This document shows, piece after piece, positions 16,806 to 25,216 of a stretch of 49,634 bases of DNA (positions within the stretch are counted from its first letter, which is position 1; every line of letters starts with the position of its first letter). The stretch spans positions 1 through 49,634 of the forward strand of contig JAUXQT010000065.1 of NCBI GenBank assembly GCA_030682135.1, written 5' to 3'. The notes beneath the pieces are model-generated. The model was not told the origin of the DNA and searched no databases. It saw only the letters and a program-made list of their open reading frames with translations. Source of the stretch: Nitrospirota bacterium. Lineage in GTDB: Bacteria; Nitrospirota; Nitrospiria; Nitrospirales; Nitrospiraceae. The translations under genes and the position numbers were made by a program.

Positions 16806-17437
16806 TTGGATGGTCCCCGGCGGAGCGTCATCACCGAACGGTCGCCATCAGGCGCTCGGATGGCGATGGTCGTCAGGCGCCCGTCCGATCCGGACAACAG
16901 CAGATAGTCGACCATGGATTTTCCGGCCGGATCGTAGGGACGGAGCAGCAATGTCCACTGTCGGCTGGTGCCGTCAACGGTGGTTTCATACACGTTCTTC
17001 AGCTGTGCCACATCGCCCGTGAGCGTCGCCCGAAAGGCTTCGACAAAGCTGCGTAAGGCCGGATAGTCTTCCAGTGAAATAGTTTTCTTCACATGCTTGC
17101 GTTCACTCTCGAAGGTCACCCGGTCTCCCTCGATGAGGTACCGTTCCCGGTACGGCTCCAGCACGTCCTTCTCCAGCGTCGACGGGGGCGTGAAGCGCAA
17201 CAGGCCACGCACGATCAAGGGCTCGGTGAGCAATGAAGAATAGGTCGCTTCTTCAAACGACACCGAGGGCTCCCGACCATCTTTCAGCGAGGCCACGACC
17301 TGCTCAACCGTCCAGACGTTACCCGAACGATCGCCGGGAGAAAGGGAACTCTCCGCAGTTACCTCAGCGACATTTCCTGCCAACAGCAGGACGCTAAGAA
17401 AAAAGATCCACCTAGTTTGAGTCGTTCCAAAATTCAT
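16802..17437 (-). CDS. LolA-like periplasmic carrier
   Basis: A 211-residue exported protein with a signal peptide (hydrophobic IFFLSVLLLAGNVAEVTAES) and a LolA/LolB-like antiparallel sheet pattern: an opening VEQVVASLKDGREPSVSFEE, RGLLRFTPPSTLEKDV, YLIEGDRVTFE and a C-terminal LTTIAIRAPDG. This is the 'outer-membrane lipoprotein carrier' subtype found in aryl-polyene clusters, not the housekeeping LolA. ATG 17437 (MNFGTTQTRW) lies inside the acyltransferase gene, overlapping it by 26 bases; an upstream ATG at 17494 is less likely. It probably ferries the lipidic product to the outer membrane. Confidence 0.82.
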   Translation of the reverse strand: MNFGTTQTRWIFFLSVLLLAGNVAEVTAESSLSPGDRSGNVWTVEQVVASLKDGREPSVSFEEATYSSLLTEPLIVRGLLRFTPPSTLEKDVLEPYRERYLIEGDRVTFESERKHVKKTISLEDYPALRSFVEAFRATLTGDVAQLKNVYETTVDGTSRQWTLLLRPYDPAGKSMVDYLLLSGSDGRLTTIAIRAPDGDRSVMTLRRGPSK

Positions 17438-18308
17438 AGAAGTTAAACCAGTTGTCTGGGGCACGGCGGCAAAATGCCTCAAGGCGATCGGCATACCGTT
17501 GCGTCCACTGTTGAAGGTCTATAGCTCGCTGATCGGACGACAGCTCCATCCCTTCGCTAAAGGATTCGAGATAGACCTCATAGCGGTTCCCCCCCCGGTA
17601 CAGCCCGAAGAACAGGACCACCGGAGCATGGACGACGCGGGCCAATCGCATCGCGCCGGTTGGAAACCTCGCCTGCCCCCCCAAGAAGGTACAGGCCAGC
17701 GACTGATCCTGCTGCATCACACGATCGCCCATAATCCCGACGACACCGCCTCTATCCAAACATTCTTTGACTTGCAGCATCGTGCCGGCTCCGCCAACCT
17801 GAATGACCGTCTCAGCGACGGCGGGATTCAACTCCTGAATCAGGTGACGAATCAAGGGCGCGTTCTGCTCATCCATCAGGACGCGGATCTCGATGTGCTG
17901 ACGGGACAGTCCAACGGCCCGCACCACTTCAAAGCTTCCAAGATGCGACCCCAGGAGCACACAGCCACGGCCTTTCGCCAACTCCCGGTCCAGCACCTCT
18001 AACCCATGGATCTCAATATCGAACAGATCGAACCGGCTGCGCAGAAAATAGACACGGTCCAGGATCGTTGCGGCAAAGGCAAGATAATGGCGACAGAGAT
18101 CGCGCCACGTCACCGGTCGACCGAACAGCCGCTCGCGATACTGCCCGATCGCACGTCTGGCAGACGCTGAGGCCAATAAAAAGTACAGACAGATCGGATG
18201 GAGCAAGCCCCGAGCGGTCGGACGACCCAGCGATTGCGCGATCCAAGCCATCAGCCGGATGGCCGTCGGACTCCCGCGCTCCTGCTGCTGTCGCCAGGCG
18301 AGGCTCAC
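17412..18308 (-). CDS. LpxL/HtrB-like acyltransferase
   Basis: A 298-residue lysophospholipid/lipid A-type acyltransferase. The catalytic HX4E motif is SHLGSFE with His122 and Glu127. The N-terminal segment (VSLAWRQQQERGS) and hydrophobic LLHPICLYFLLAS match the aryl-polyene subtype. It would transfer the polyenoyl chain from ACP to a membrane lipid or glycolipid. The GTG at 18308 forms a GTGA overlap with the dehydratase stop and gives the expected family N-terminus; an ATG at 18386 would add unlikely residues inside the upstream gene. Confidence 0.86.
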   Translation of the reverse strand: MSLAWRQQQERGSPTAIRLMAWIAQSLGRPTARGLLHPICLYFLLASASARRAIGQYRERLFGRPVTWRDLCRHYLAFAATILDRVYFLRSRFDLFDIEIHGLEVLDRELAKGRGCVLLGSHLGSFEVVRAVGLSRQHIEIRVLMDEQNAPLIRHLIQELNPAVAETVIQVGGAGTMLQVKECLDRGGVVGIMGDRVMQQDQSLACTFLGGQARFPTGAMRLARVVHAPVVLFFGLYRGGNRYEVYLESFSEGMELSSDQRAIDLQQWTQRYADRLEAFCRRAPDNWFNFYEFWNDSN

Positions 18309-18631
18309 GTCCGTTCCATGGGCGCCGTTGCGCCAGGCATGAACTCGATGGTGCCGGACGCCACGAGGCGTGCATCCACCCGGCAAGAAAATGTGGCCTG
18401 CCCGGCTCCCTCTTCCTCCACACGAATGGTCACAGCCTCGCCCGGCCGGAGGGGAGAAGAAAATTTCACCGTCGGCAGGCCCGTCACCACCGATGAAACA
18501 GCTAATCCCCGACGCAGGGTGTCGAGCACTTCGTTCAGCAGCACCACGCCGGGCACGACGGGATAGCCGGGGAAATGCCCCGCCAGCGATGGATGATCAT
18601 GGCCGATGGAGAGCACCCGCTCATGTACCAT
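18305..18631 (-). CDS. hotdog dehydratase, ApeI/FabZ-like
   Basis: A short 108-residue FabZ-type hotdog protein with GHFPGYPVVPGVVLL (His19 as the catalytic base). It is shorter than housekeeping FabZ and lacks its usual C-terminal part, like ApeI. It would act with the 12049-12492 protein to dehydrate 3-hydroxyacyl-ACP. ATG 18631 (MVHERVLSIGHDHP) overlaps the ligase gene by 11 bases, so it is translationally coupled. An ATG at 18811 lies wholly inside the ligase gene and is rejected. Confidence 0.83.
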   Translation of the reverse strand: MVHERVLSIGHDHPSLAGHFPGYPVVPGVVLLNEVLDTLRRGLAVSSVVTGLPTVKFSSPLRPGEAVTIRVEEEGAGQATFSCRVDARLVASGTIEFMPGATAPMERT

Positions 18632-19985
18632 GGCCCAGCCCTGCCAGCCATTGCCGGGCCAGCTCACGTACCGATTCCTGTGGTAATTTTCCGGTAGCGT
18701 TGCGAGGAAGACTGGGCACACAGACCAAGGGACGAGGGAGAAACACCGGATCGATGTGGGTCCGTAACGCGCGTTGAATCTCTTCGCTGGTTTTTCCAGG
18801 AGCCACGACAAAGGCCATCAGCCTGGTGACGAAGTCGGAGCCCTCTTCGGGCAAGAAGAACACACCGTCCTGTACCCCCTCGACCTCCAGCAGTTTTTGA
18901 TTCAAGTCGCCGAGCGAGACCCTATGGCCTGCGACATTGATCTGGTCCGCTTCCCGGCCATGCACAACGAACAGCCCCTGCGCATCGACAGTAATGCGAT
19001 CCGGCACCAGTACCGGTGCGGGAAGGTAGTCCGTCTCTACGGTCCACCCCCTCTCGCTGGATTGAAGCCGCACTCCGTCTAAGGGCCTCCAGGAATCGCC
19101 TGCCGTCGTCTGCCGCTCCGCAACACTGCCGGCTTCGGCAAATCCGAAAATTTCATGCACCTCCGTGTGAAAGTGCCGTTCAGCTTCTTGGGCCAAGCCC
19201 TGAGAAAGGGGAGCGGTGGCAGAGAGGATCAACCCGACCGGCGGCATTCTCACGCCTTCGGTCATACAGGCGCGGAGATGCAAGGGTGTGGTCACGAGAA
19301 TCCTTCGCCCCTCCACGTCGGCCAAGGCGCTCAGGATGTCGGCCGGGAAGAGCGGTCGCCCGGCATGCATGACCAATCCATGCATGATGGGCAACATGAC
19401 GGAGGCTTCAAGGCCGAACATATGTTGATGCGGAACGGTGGCCACCACCGAGGCGCGATCGCCGCTTTTGATGCCAAGCCTGGATCCGGTTGCGTGAGCC
19501 ACGGCCGTCAACGCCCCCCACGTTTTCTTGTTGGGCATCGGCTGACCTGTGCTCCCGGAGGTGAAGGCGATCGCCACAACTTGATTCAAGGGGACCAGCG
19601 GAATCTCGTTTGGCCAGGGAGCCAGGCCCTGTCGCTGTTGCATCGCGACAGACTCGATCCCGTCGATCGCATCGTCACGATCGGTCAAGGCGTAACTCTC
19701 GGGGTAATCGCCGGCGATGCGGCGAAGGGTCTGGACCGCCCGGCTTTGAGGCAGCAACGTCAACTGCCGCCGGAGAATGGCTGCGGCAAATCCCACCAGA
19801 AACTCGTAGCGGCTCGTGGCGAGATTGATGACCGTGAGCCGATTGGGCAAGGATTCAGCGAGTCGAACGACGTCGGATACAAACTGCCGCGCCGTGCGTG
19901 AACCATCCGGCTCCAGGGCCAGCACATCGTCCGGACTGTAGGGGCCGATCAAAGGGGTATCGTGCATGGCCCCACCTGCGGTCAC
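18621..19985 (-). CDS. AMP-dependent aryl-acid:ACP ligase, ApeH-like
   Basis: Adenylate-forming enzyme of about 454 residues. The phosphate loop is FTSGSTGQPMPNKK (about 141-154), with HQHMFGLEAS and FGFAEAGSV blocks and a C-terminal NATGKL segment holding the usual lysine. It should activate the hydroxybenzoate starter with ATP and load it onto the ACP encoded just upstream. The GTG at 19985 makes a GTGA overlap with the ACP stop; the ATG at 19967 (MHDTPLIGPYS), with AGGTGG upstream, is an equally plausible start and gives 448 residues. The substrate is inferred from the chorismatase in the other arm. Confidence 0.85.
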   Translation of the reverse strand: MTAGGAMHDTPLIGPYSPDDVLALEPDGSRTARQFVSDVVRLAESLPNRLTVINLATSRYEFLVGFAAAILRRQLTLLPQSRAVQTLRRIAGDYPESYALTDRDDAIDGIESVAMQQRQGLAPWPNEIPLVPLNQVVAIAFTSGSTGQPMPNKKTWGALTAVAHATGSRLGIKSGDRASVVATVPHQHMFGLEASVMLPIMHGLVMHAGRPLFPADILSALADVEGRRILVTTPLHLRACMTEGVRMPPVGLILSATAPLSQGLAQEAERHFHTEVHEIFGFAEAGSVAERQTTAGDSWRPLDGVRLQSSERGWTVETDYLPAPVLVPDRITVDAQGLFVVHGREADQINVAGHRVSLGDLNQKLLEVEGVQDGVFFLPEEGSDFVTRLMAFVVAPGKTSEEIQRALRTHIDPVFLPRPLVCVPSLPRNATGKLPQESVRELARQWLAGLGHGT

Positions 19986-20260
19986 TTCGTGCGGTTCTTC
20001 ACAATCGCGTTGGCCAACGCCCGCAGGGAGGAAAAGATGGCTTTGATGTCCGGATCGCTCGACTTGAGCTGATAGCCGTAGGTTTGTGAAATAGCCAGCG
20101 AGAGCTCCAACGCATCGATCGAGTCGAGGCCGAGCCCGTCTCCGAACAGCGCTGCGTCAGGCTGGATCGTAGCCGGATCGATCTTCAGCTTGAGCGTCTG
20201 GACGATCAACCTCGACAGCTCTTGCTCGAGCGGCTTTGATTCTGAATGCTCCATATCCAT
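19982..20260 (-). CDS. acyl carrier protein, ApeE/ApeF-like
   Basis: A 92-residue ACP with the phosphopantetheine site GLGLDSIDALEL (Ser47). Helix 1 is preceded by a short acidic tail. It starts one base after the methyltransferase stop codon (TAG, G, ATG), and its stop overlaps the ligase GTG. Characterised aryl-polyene clusters encode two ACPs; only this one is visible here. No phosphopantetheinyl transferase gene is in the window, so a chromosomal one must act on it. Confidence 0.9.
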   Translation of the reverse strand: MDMEHSESKPLEQELSRLIVQTLKLKIDPATIQPDAALFGDGLGLDSIDALELSLAISQTYGYQLKSSDPDIKAIFSSLRALANAIVKNRTK

Positions 20261-20261
20261 C

Positions 20262-21053
20262 CTAGATTCTCACGGCTCGATAGTCCCGCAAGAGTCCGTT
20301 GAATAACTCGTGCAACGAGCAATCGGTCAACCCGACCTCCCGTAACGAGCCGAGGATCGTCTCCGGTGAGACACAGAACTCGGTCGTATCCCACCAATAG
20401 GCCATCAATGTTTTCATGTCCCGATTTCCGGTCGAGGCGGCAAAGGCGGTGCCCATGACCGTCTTGATGTAAAAGCGCGACAAGGACAGCAGCAGCGGAG
20501 AGCGAGGCCGACAGATGTCTAACAACAGCACAATCCCTCCTGGCTTGAGCACACGCCGATACTCTGCAAACGCGGTTTTCAGATCGGAGACATGCCGCAT
20601 GGCATAACCCATGCTCAAAAAATCGAAGCTCTGATCGGGAAAGGGCAGCTGTTCTCCTATCCCTCGAACAAAATTCCGGCAGGGGCCCTTTTGCGCCTCC
20701 CGCAACATGCCGACGCTCGGGTCCAGCCCAACGACTCTACCAGACGGGCCAACCAATTCACGGGCACATTGCGAAACTAAACCGGGACCGCAGGCGACAT
20801 CGAGCACATGCATCCCTGGCTTCAGCCCTGCTTCCCGAAGCGCCTTTTTCCGATACCAGAGGCCGGAGCCGAATCCGGTCGCGACATCGATATTGCGGTA
20901 CTGAGAGGCCGTCCGATCGAACAGCTCGTTCAGAAACGCTTGCCGTTTCTCATCCTCGGAATAGTATCGGCGCAAGGGAGGATGGGGTGCGACAGGCACC
21001 ATCGGCACCTGAGACAGGGGACGCTCACCGGATGGGTCTATACTGACGCTCAT
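20262..21053 (-). CDS. class I SAM methyltransferase, UbiE-like
   Basis: A methyltransferase of about 263 residues with SAM motif I as LDVACGPGLVSQ and the UbiE-like pattern VVGLDPSVGML, LPFPDQSFDFLSMGYAMRHV and LKPGGIVLLLDICRP. Aryl-polyene clusters often carry such an enzyme, and some pigments have a methylated or methoxylated head group, so ring methylation is a reasonable but unproven role. ATG 21053 (MSVSIDPSG) has AGAGG about 8 bases upstream; an ATG at 21113 would add 20 residues. It is the first clear biosynthetic gene of the minus-strand arm, 74 bases after the DUF4105 gene. Confidence 0.83.
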   Translation of the reverse strand: MSVSIDPSGERPLSQVPMVPVAPHPPLRRYYSEDEKRQAFLNELFDRTASQYRNIDVATGFGSGLWYRKKALREAGLKPGMHVLDVACGPGLVSQCARELVGPSGRVVGLDPSVGMLREAQKGPCRNFVRGIGEQLPFPDQSFDFLSMGYAMRHVSDLKTAFAEYRRVLKPGGIVLLLDICRPRSPLLLSLSRFYIKTVMGTAFAASTGNRDMKTLMAYWWDTTEFCVSPETILGSLREVGLTDCSLHELFNGLLRDYRAVRI

Positions 21054-21127
21054 GATGGGCCTCTGGAAACCCGTGGTTCGCACTCTTGTAGCAGGACTCT
21101 CGGGTACGGGCAAGAGGGCGCGGCCGA

Positions 21128-23086
21128 TTAGAAGAAGGCTTGGACGGAGAACACCAGGTCATTGTCCCGGTCGCGGTGGTTATATTCCACCCGCAATGCC
21201 CAATTCTGCGAGAGCGTATAACGCGATCCGGCATACCAGCGGATATCGTCAGACTTGTCTCCGAGCGCATAACGCAGGTAGGAGCCCGACACCATCAGCT
21301 TCCAGCGATCCGTGACATCGGCCAACATTCCCACCGTTCCGCCTCCGCCGACCCGATGACGCTCTTCGTAGGCTCTGCTGTAGTTGGCTTCGGCCTCGGC
21401 AAATGCAAAATAGACTTCGCGCTTGAACAGCGCCGTTTCTGCCGCAGCCCCGAGACCGACGTTGGCCACTCCGTTGCTGCAGAGTGTACAGCCATTGTGC
21501 CGGATCGTCTGCATCCCGACATTCACCTTCCATGACGGCAGCTGCGAGAGAGAATCCATCGGAGCCAGGGAAACAATATTGATCGGACTGAACCGCTCGA
21601 CACGGGCCTGCGATTGATCGTGGTAATGGCGCAACGACAGGGACATGATCTCTATCTGTGCATCGGGCGTAAACCCCGGCTCCGGATCCAGCAGATCGTG
21701 ATAGGCTGCGCGGATGTTGGTCTCTTCAAACGCCCGATGATTCCGCCATCCGGCCCCGATCCCGATTCGACTGGTCCCATGACCCAGATCGGGCTGTTTG
21801 ACATAGGGCTCGATCGGCAGATCGCGCGGCGTCACTTTCAATTCGCTTCTCGCACGTAGAATTGTCCGATTCTTCTCTCGGAATGGACTGCCTTCCTCTC
21901 CCCCGACTGCACTATGTTGCAGCAGGTAGTCCGAGGCAGTTTCCAGCACGAAGGCTTGTCGGTCTTGTTGCAGCGCACGAAAACCCTCTGACTGCAGATT
22001 CGCGGGATTTCGAATCAGGCGATCGAACCAAACACGCTCGTCAGCCGACATTGCCGCTCGCTTGCGGCGCACCAACGTGCTTCTGGATGGGCGAGATACA
22101 ACCTCGCCGACCAATCCCGATTCTCGTACGAGCCGAACGGTATCAATGGGAATCGTGTAGACAGGAAACCGGTCGAGCAGATGGACCGACGGCTCGGCAG
22201 CCTCAAGGAGAGACAGGATATGGTATGCACAGTTTTCGCCGAAGAAAAAGTAATCGAAATAGGCATTCCCCAATTCCCAGGTATGCATCAACAGTCGCCG
22301 CACTTGCGGAGCCGTCAGATTTAACCGGTACTCCCAAATATCCCGATTATCGATGTCGCGGTATTCCTGCACTTTAAGATAATAGGGAATCGTTGAGAAG
22401 TAGCCAGGATAGACCCCGAAGATACCCTTGATGGCATATTCCACTCCGGCATCGGCGGGCAATTGTGCCGCGTAGTTGATCGTGTAGGCGAGAATGCGGG
22501 TCTGCGGCGTCTGCTCTTTCCCATCAACCCGTAGAAATGTATGGCCGAACATGGAAGACGGGTTATTCATGAAACCCGATGGGAAAATGACGGTAATCGC
22601 GTCTGCATTAAATTCATCGAACCAGCGCGTGAACCGTTCGCAGGGCTGTGGGAAAAGCCTCGTTGCGTCGAACTGAAGCTTCTCGTTGAGCCAGTGATAC
22701 CGCGCGACAAACGCGCATTGTGCCGGTTGTTTGGACCGCCCGATCAGTTCCCCTGAGAAGAACCCGGCCAGCGTCGAGGCCAACTCGGCCTGCGGGTTGG
22801 TCTTCCCCTCCGGAGAGAGAAAAAATCCTGGATCGTCTTGCATGCTCTCGGTCCCGCCAAGAAGCGTACGTCGATAGTGCAGCAATACATGCCACTCACG
22901 TTCTTCAGCAAGATGCATGGCTTCTGCGCGGCCGATGAGTTCATTGAGATAGAGGGTATGGGGAGCCTCAGCCGCCCAACTGGGTATCGTACCGAGAATG
23001 ACCAGACAGGAAACAAGGAGGAGGAGCAGGAGGAGCGGGGATCTGAAAGGCCCGTGGGGTTCCAGCTGATACAACCGGAACCCCAC
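21128..23086 (-). CDS. DUF4105 (Lnb N-terminal domain-like) exported protein
   Basis: A 652-residue exported protein with a signal peptide (LLLLLLLVSCLVILG then SWAAEAP). The DUF4105 signature is clear: MNNPSSMFGHTFLRVDG, YTINYAAQLPADAGVEYAI and FDYFFFGENCAYHILSL. The C-terminal 200 residues alternate in a beta-strand pattern and end in aromatic residues (VFSVQAFF), suggesting an outer-membrane or surface beta domain. DUF4105 and DUF3015 genes are often neighbours, as here. The start is GTG 23086, 9 bases after the DUF3015 stop. The function is unknown; its place just ahead of the pigment genes suggests shared transcription. Confidence 0.85.
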   Translation of the reverse strand: MGFRLYQLEPHGPFRSPLLLLLLLVSCLVILGTIPSWAAEAPHTLYLNELIGRAEAMHLAEEREWHVLLHYRRTLLGGTESMQDDPGFFLSPEGKTNPQAELASTLAGFFSGELIGRSKQPAQCAFVARYHWLNEKLQFDATRLFPQPCERFTRWFDEFNADAITVIFPSGFMNNPSSMFGHTFLRVDGKEQTPQTRILAYTINYAAQLPADAGVEYAIKGIFGVYPGYFSTIPYYLKVQEYRDIDNRDIWEYRLNLTAPQVRRLLMHTWELGNAYFDYFFFGENCAYHILSLLEAAEPSVHLLDRFPVYTIPIDTVRLVRESGLVGEVVSRPSRSTLVRRKRAAMSADERVWFDRLIRNPANLQSEGFRALQQDRQAFVLETASDYLLQHSAVGGEEGSPFREKNRTILRARSELKVTPRDLPIEPYVKQPDLGHGTSRIGIGAGWRNHRAFEETNIRAAYHDLLDPEPGFTPDAQIEIMSLSLRHYHDQSQARVERFSPINIVSLAPMDSLSQLPSWKVNVGMQTIRHNGCTLCSNGVANVGLGAAAETALFKREVYFAFAEAEANYSRAYEERHRVGGGGTVGMLADVTDRWKLMVSGSYLRYALGDKSDDIRWYAGSRYTLSQNWALRVEYNHRDRDNDLVFSVQAFF

Positions 23087-23095
23087 GAGACGATC

Positions 23096-23602
23096 TTACT
23101 GCGAGACCTTGGCCAACATTGGATTCGTGGCCACAGCTTCATTCAGCGCCTTCACGAGGGCAACGGGAGAGGTTTCCCCTGCCGCCACGAGTGAGGCATA
23201 CTTTTCCTGCGTCATTGCAAAAAATGCCGGCTGCTGAGCCGCTGAAATCCCCATCAAGGTCGCCAGCGAGGCGAGATGTTCGCCCCGTCCCTGAGCCATA
23301 TCCTGGGCAAGGTTTTCAAAATTCAACGATGCGAAGGCATTGACTTTCTGTTCCGCCCAGAACTTGCCGTCATTGGTGCAGCCGGAGGTGCCGCTGCTGA
23401 TTCCAAACGTCTGGTTGCCCATGAGTCCGTTCGTGGTCGCTTCCATCGTCTGGATACCAATGACCTTCTGGTGTGGATAGTTCTGCCATGCCAACTTGCC
23501 GAGACCACAACCAGGTCCGGTGTCAGGGTTGGCGGCCATTGCCAAGCCTGCCTGCATACTAAAGAGCACCGCAACCGACAGTATTAGAACTTTCTTCGAC
23601 AT
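23096..23602 (-). CDS. DUF3015 exported protein
   Basis: A 168-residue protein with a signal peptide (MSKKVLILSVAVLFSMQAGL, cleavage near AMA-AN) and the DUF3015 pattern: GPGCGLGKLAW with two cysteines, SGTSGCTND, a helical segment after NFENLAQDMAQGRGEHLASL and AQQPAFFAMTQEKY. GGAGGAGG precedes ATG 23602. DUF3015 proteins are periplasmic and of unknown role. It is the first gene of a probable transcript that continues into DUF4105 and perhaps the aryl-polyene genes. The 231-base upstream gap (23603-23833) shows no other gene and should hold its promoter. Confidence 0.87.
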   Translation of the reverse strand: MSKKVLILSVAVLFSMQAGLAMAANPDTGPGCGLGKLAWQNYPHQKVIGIQTMEATTNGLMGNQTFGISSGTSGCTNDGKFWAEQKVNAFASLNFENLAQDMAQGRGEHLASLATLMGISAAQQPAFFAMTQEKYASLVAAGETSPVALVKALNEAVATNPMLAKVSQ

Positions 23603-23833
23603 AAGTCCTCCTCCTTGTATGAGTGGATAGCTCCCCGTTGCGCATTAAATGCAACGGTCCCATTATATCCGAATTGGACAGTCCTGTTGAGATAAAATTA
23701 CTTATGGCCTCTTCGCGAACCGGCAAGCGGATGGTCGACAATTACCTCTTGGTCTACGCTGAAGCACAACCCACTTTTGCCTTATTCAAGAGCAGGCTCC
23801 GACAGGGCGCCGTGAATTGCTCGTGAACAGAAT

Positions 23834-24505
23834 TTAAAAGTTCAGCCCGATTCCACCCAGCACATAATTTGCTCGATAGTCGAAGGAGACGGCCTTCCAA
23901 TGAAACGTCGTCACCAGATGTTTGTACTCGGCAAAAAGAAATGTCTGGCCCCTCACCTCCCACTGCACTCCTCCCATAAACTGGTAGGCGAAGTTCGACG
24001 TCGAATCAAACGCTCGATTCGACCGACCGGAAAAATCCGCACCGTGCAGAATTCCGCCAGAATATCCGACACCAACGCCTCCATAGGGGCGAACCGACCC
24101 GGAGGGTTGCCTAACCATGACATTCACCATACTGTTGAGGACGGTCAGGCCAGCCGCACCCTCTGCGCTGTTACGATTCGCGGCTGATAATCTGCCCGTC
24201 GTACCGAAGTACTCCAGTTCGATCCCTAGCACTCGAGACGTGGCTTCGGGGAATACACCAACTTTGAACCCCGCCCCCAGGCTTCTATGAGCATTACTCT
24301 TACTAACTTCTTGTCCTGCAAGGTCCATCCCCTGCACCTCGGGAAATCCCCCCGCCACCGACAGACTCATATAGATATCCGCTGACTCTGCCGCATCTGC
24401 CCCAGCAAGCTCTGCTCCGTACCCATGAAACGTGAGCCCGCCCACCGCAGCTCCTGCCATCATAAGCCTGAGCAGAATCGGCATAGTGAGTCTAGCCTGC
24501 TTCAT
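23834..24505 (-). CDS. small outer-membrane beta-barrel protein
   Basis: A 223-residue protein with a signal peptide and an eight-stranded OmpA-like barrel pattern: alternating hydrophobic strands such as GLTVLNSMVNVMVRQP, VRPYGGVGVGYSGG, FAYQFMGGVQWEV, TFLFAEYKHL and a terminal GGIGLNF ending in Phe, the outer-membrane insertion signal. It resembles OprF-N or porin-family small barrels. A second protein of this type is at 39591-40328. The role is unknown. Confidence 0.8.
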   Translation of the reverse strand: MKQARLTMPILLRLMMAGAAVGGLTFHGYGAELAGADAAESADIYMSLSVAGGFPEVQGMDLAGQEVSKSNAHRSLGAGFKVGVFPEATSRVLGIELEYFGTTGRLSAANRNSAEGAAGLTVLNSMVNVMVRQPSGSVRPYGGVGVGYSGGILHGADFSGRSNRAFDSTSNFAYQFMGGVQWEVRGQTFLFAEYKHLVTTFHWKAVSFDYRANYVLGGIGLNF

Positions 24506-24601
24506 GAATAGTCGAGACCTCTCTGTTCGTGTGAGTCAACTTGAAATATTACTGCCGTATTTACACAACCTACCCTGAGCGAACAATGCGGAGCTATAAC
24601 A

Positions 24602-24640
24602 GAAATAAAAAAGCGTGGATGGCAACCCGCCACCCACGCT
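24602..24640 (-). terminator. Rho-independent terminator of the TRL-like gene
   Basis: Stem 24612-24623 / 24629-24640 (AGCGTGGATGGC with GCCACCCACGCT, one G-T pair) and a short loop. On the minus strand it is followed by TTTTTATTTC. It lies 38 bases after the stop codon of the 24678-25019 gene. Confidence 0.88.
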
Positions 24641-24677
24641 CTGGCTCCTTCGCAACAAGGGCCTACTGTGCTAACAA

Positions 24678-25019
24678 CTAATTGCCTTTGACAATTGTGC
24701 ACAATTCAACGAACGCGCCCCAGACAAATCCCCTGATATGCTCTTGGGTATAGACTGCTTTCTTGATACCGCCATTGATCATAGCTGCCTCAACGGACGT
24801 ATCGCCGGTCGCCACAATCCCCATGATGCTCGTTCCGCAGGATTTCCCGGTCTTGGTCGGAGTCGTGCCATTGTCATGCAGAATACCGCCTGAGACCGTA
24901 TCCATATAGATCCCAGCCGTCGGAGTCAGGCCGCCAGGTTGCGTATACCCGCCGATCCCACATCCGGAAATAACCGCTGCAAATGCAACCACACCCAACG
25001 AGATGAATGCTCTTTTCAT
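24678..25019 (-). CDS. TRL-like lipoprotein
   Basis: A 113-residue predicted lipoprotein, lipobox ISGC. It fits the TRL-like family: GIYMDTVSGGILHDNGT, KTGKSCGTSIMGIVATGDTS, EAAMINGGIKKAVYTQEH and a C-terminal FVELCTIVKGN. AGGGGGT precedes the ATG and a terminator follows, so it is a monocistronic unit. TRL-like proteins are small exported proteins of unknown function. The upstream gap 25020-25216 shows no gene. Confidence 0.82.
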   Translation of the reverse strand: MKRAFISLGVVAFAAVISGCGIGGYTQPGGLTPTAGIYMDTVSGGILHDNGTTPTKTGKSCGTSIMGIVATGDTSVEAAMINGGIKKAVYTQEHIRGFVWGAFVELCTIVKGN

Positions 25020-25216
25020 ATGTACCCCCTATTTAAATGGAATAATGGCTTACTGGCTTGCTACGTGGAACGAACGACGGCTAGATAAAATACTTAGTAT
25101 CACTGCGACGAATATATGTGCCGCGTCCCGAATTGTCAACGTTTCGATCAACTGCCGCAGGCGTCGAATCATGGCCTAGGTCATGCGGTAATTGCTTCGC
25201 ATGGTTCTCCGCTGAT

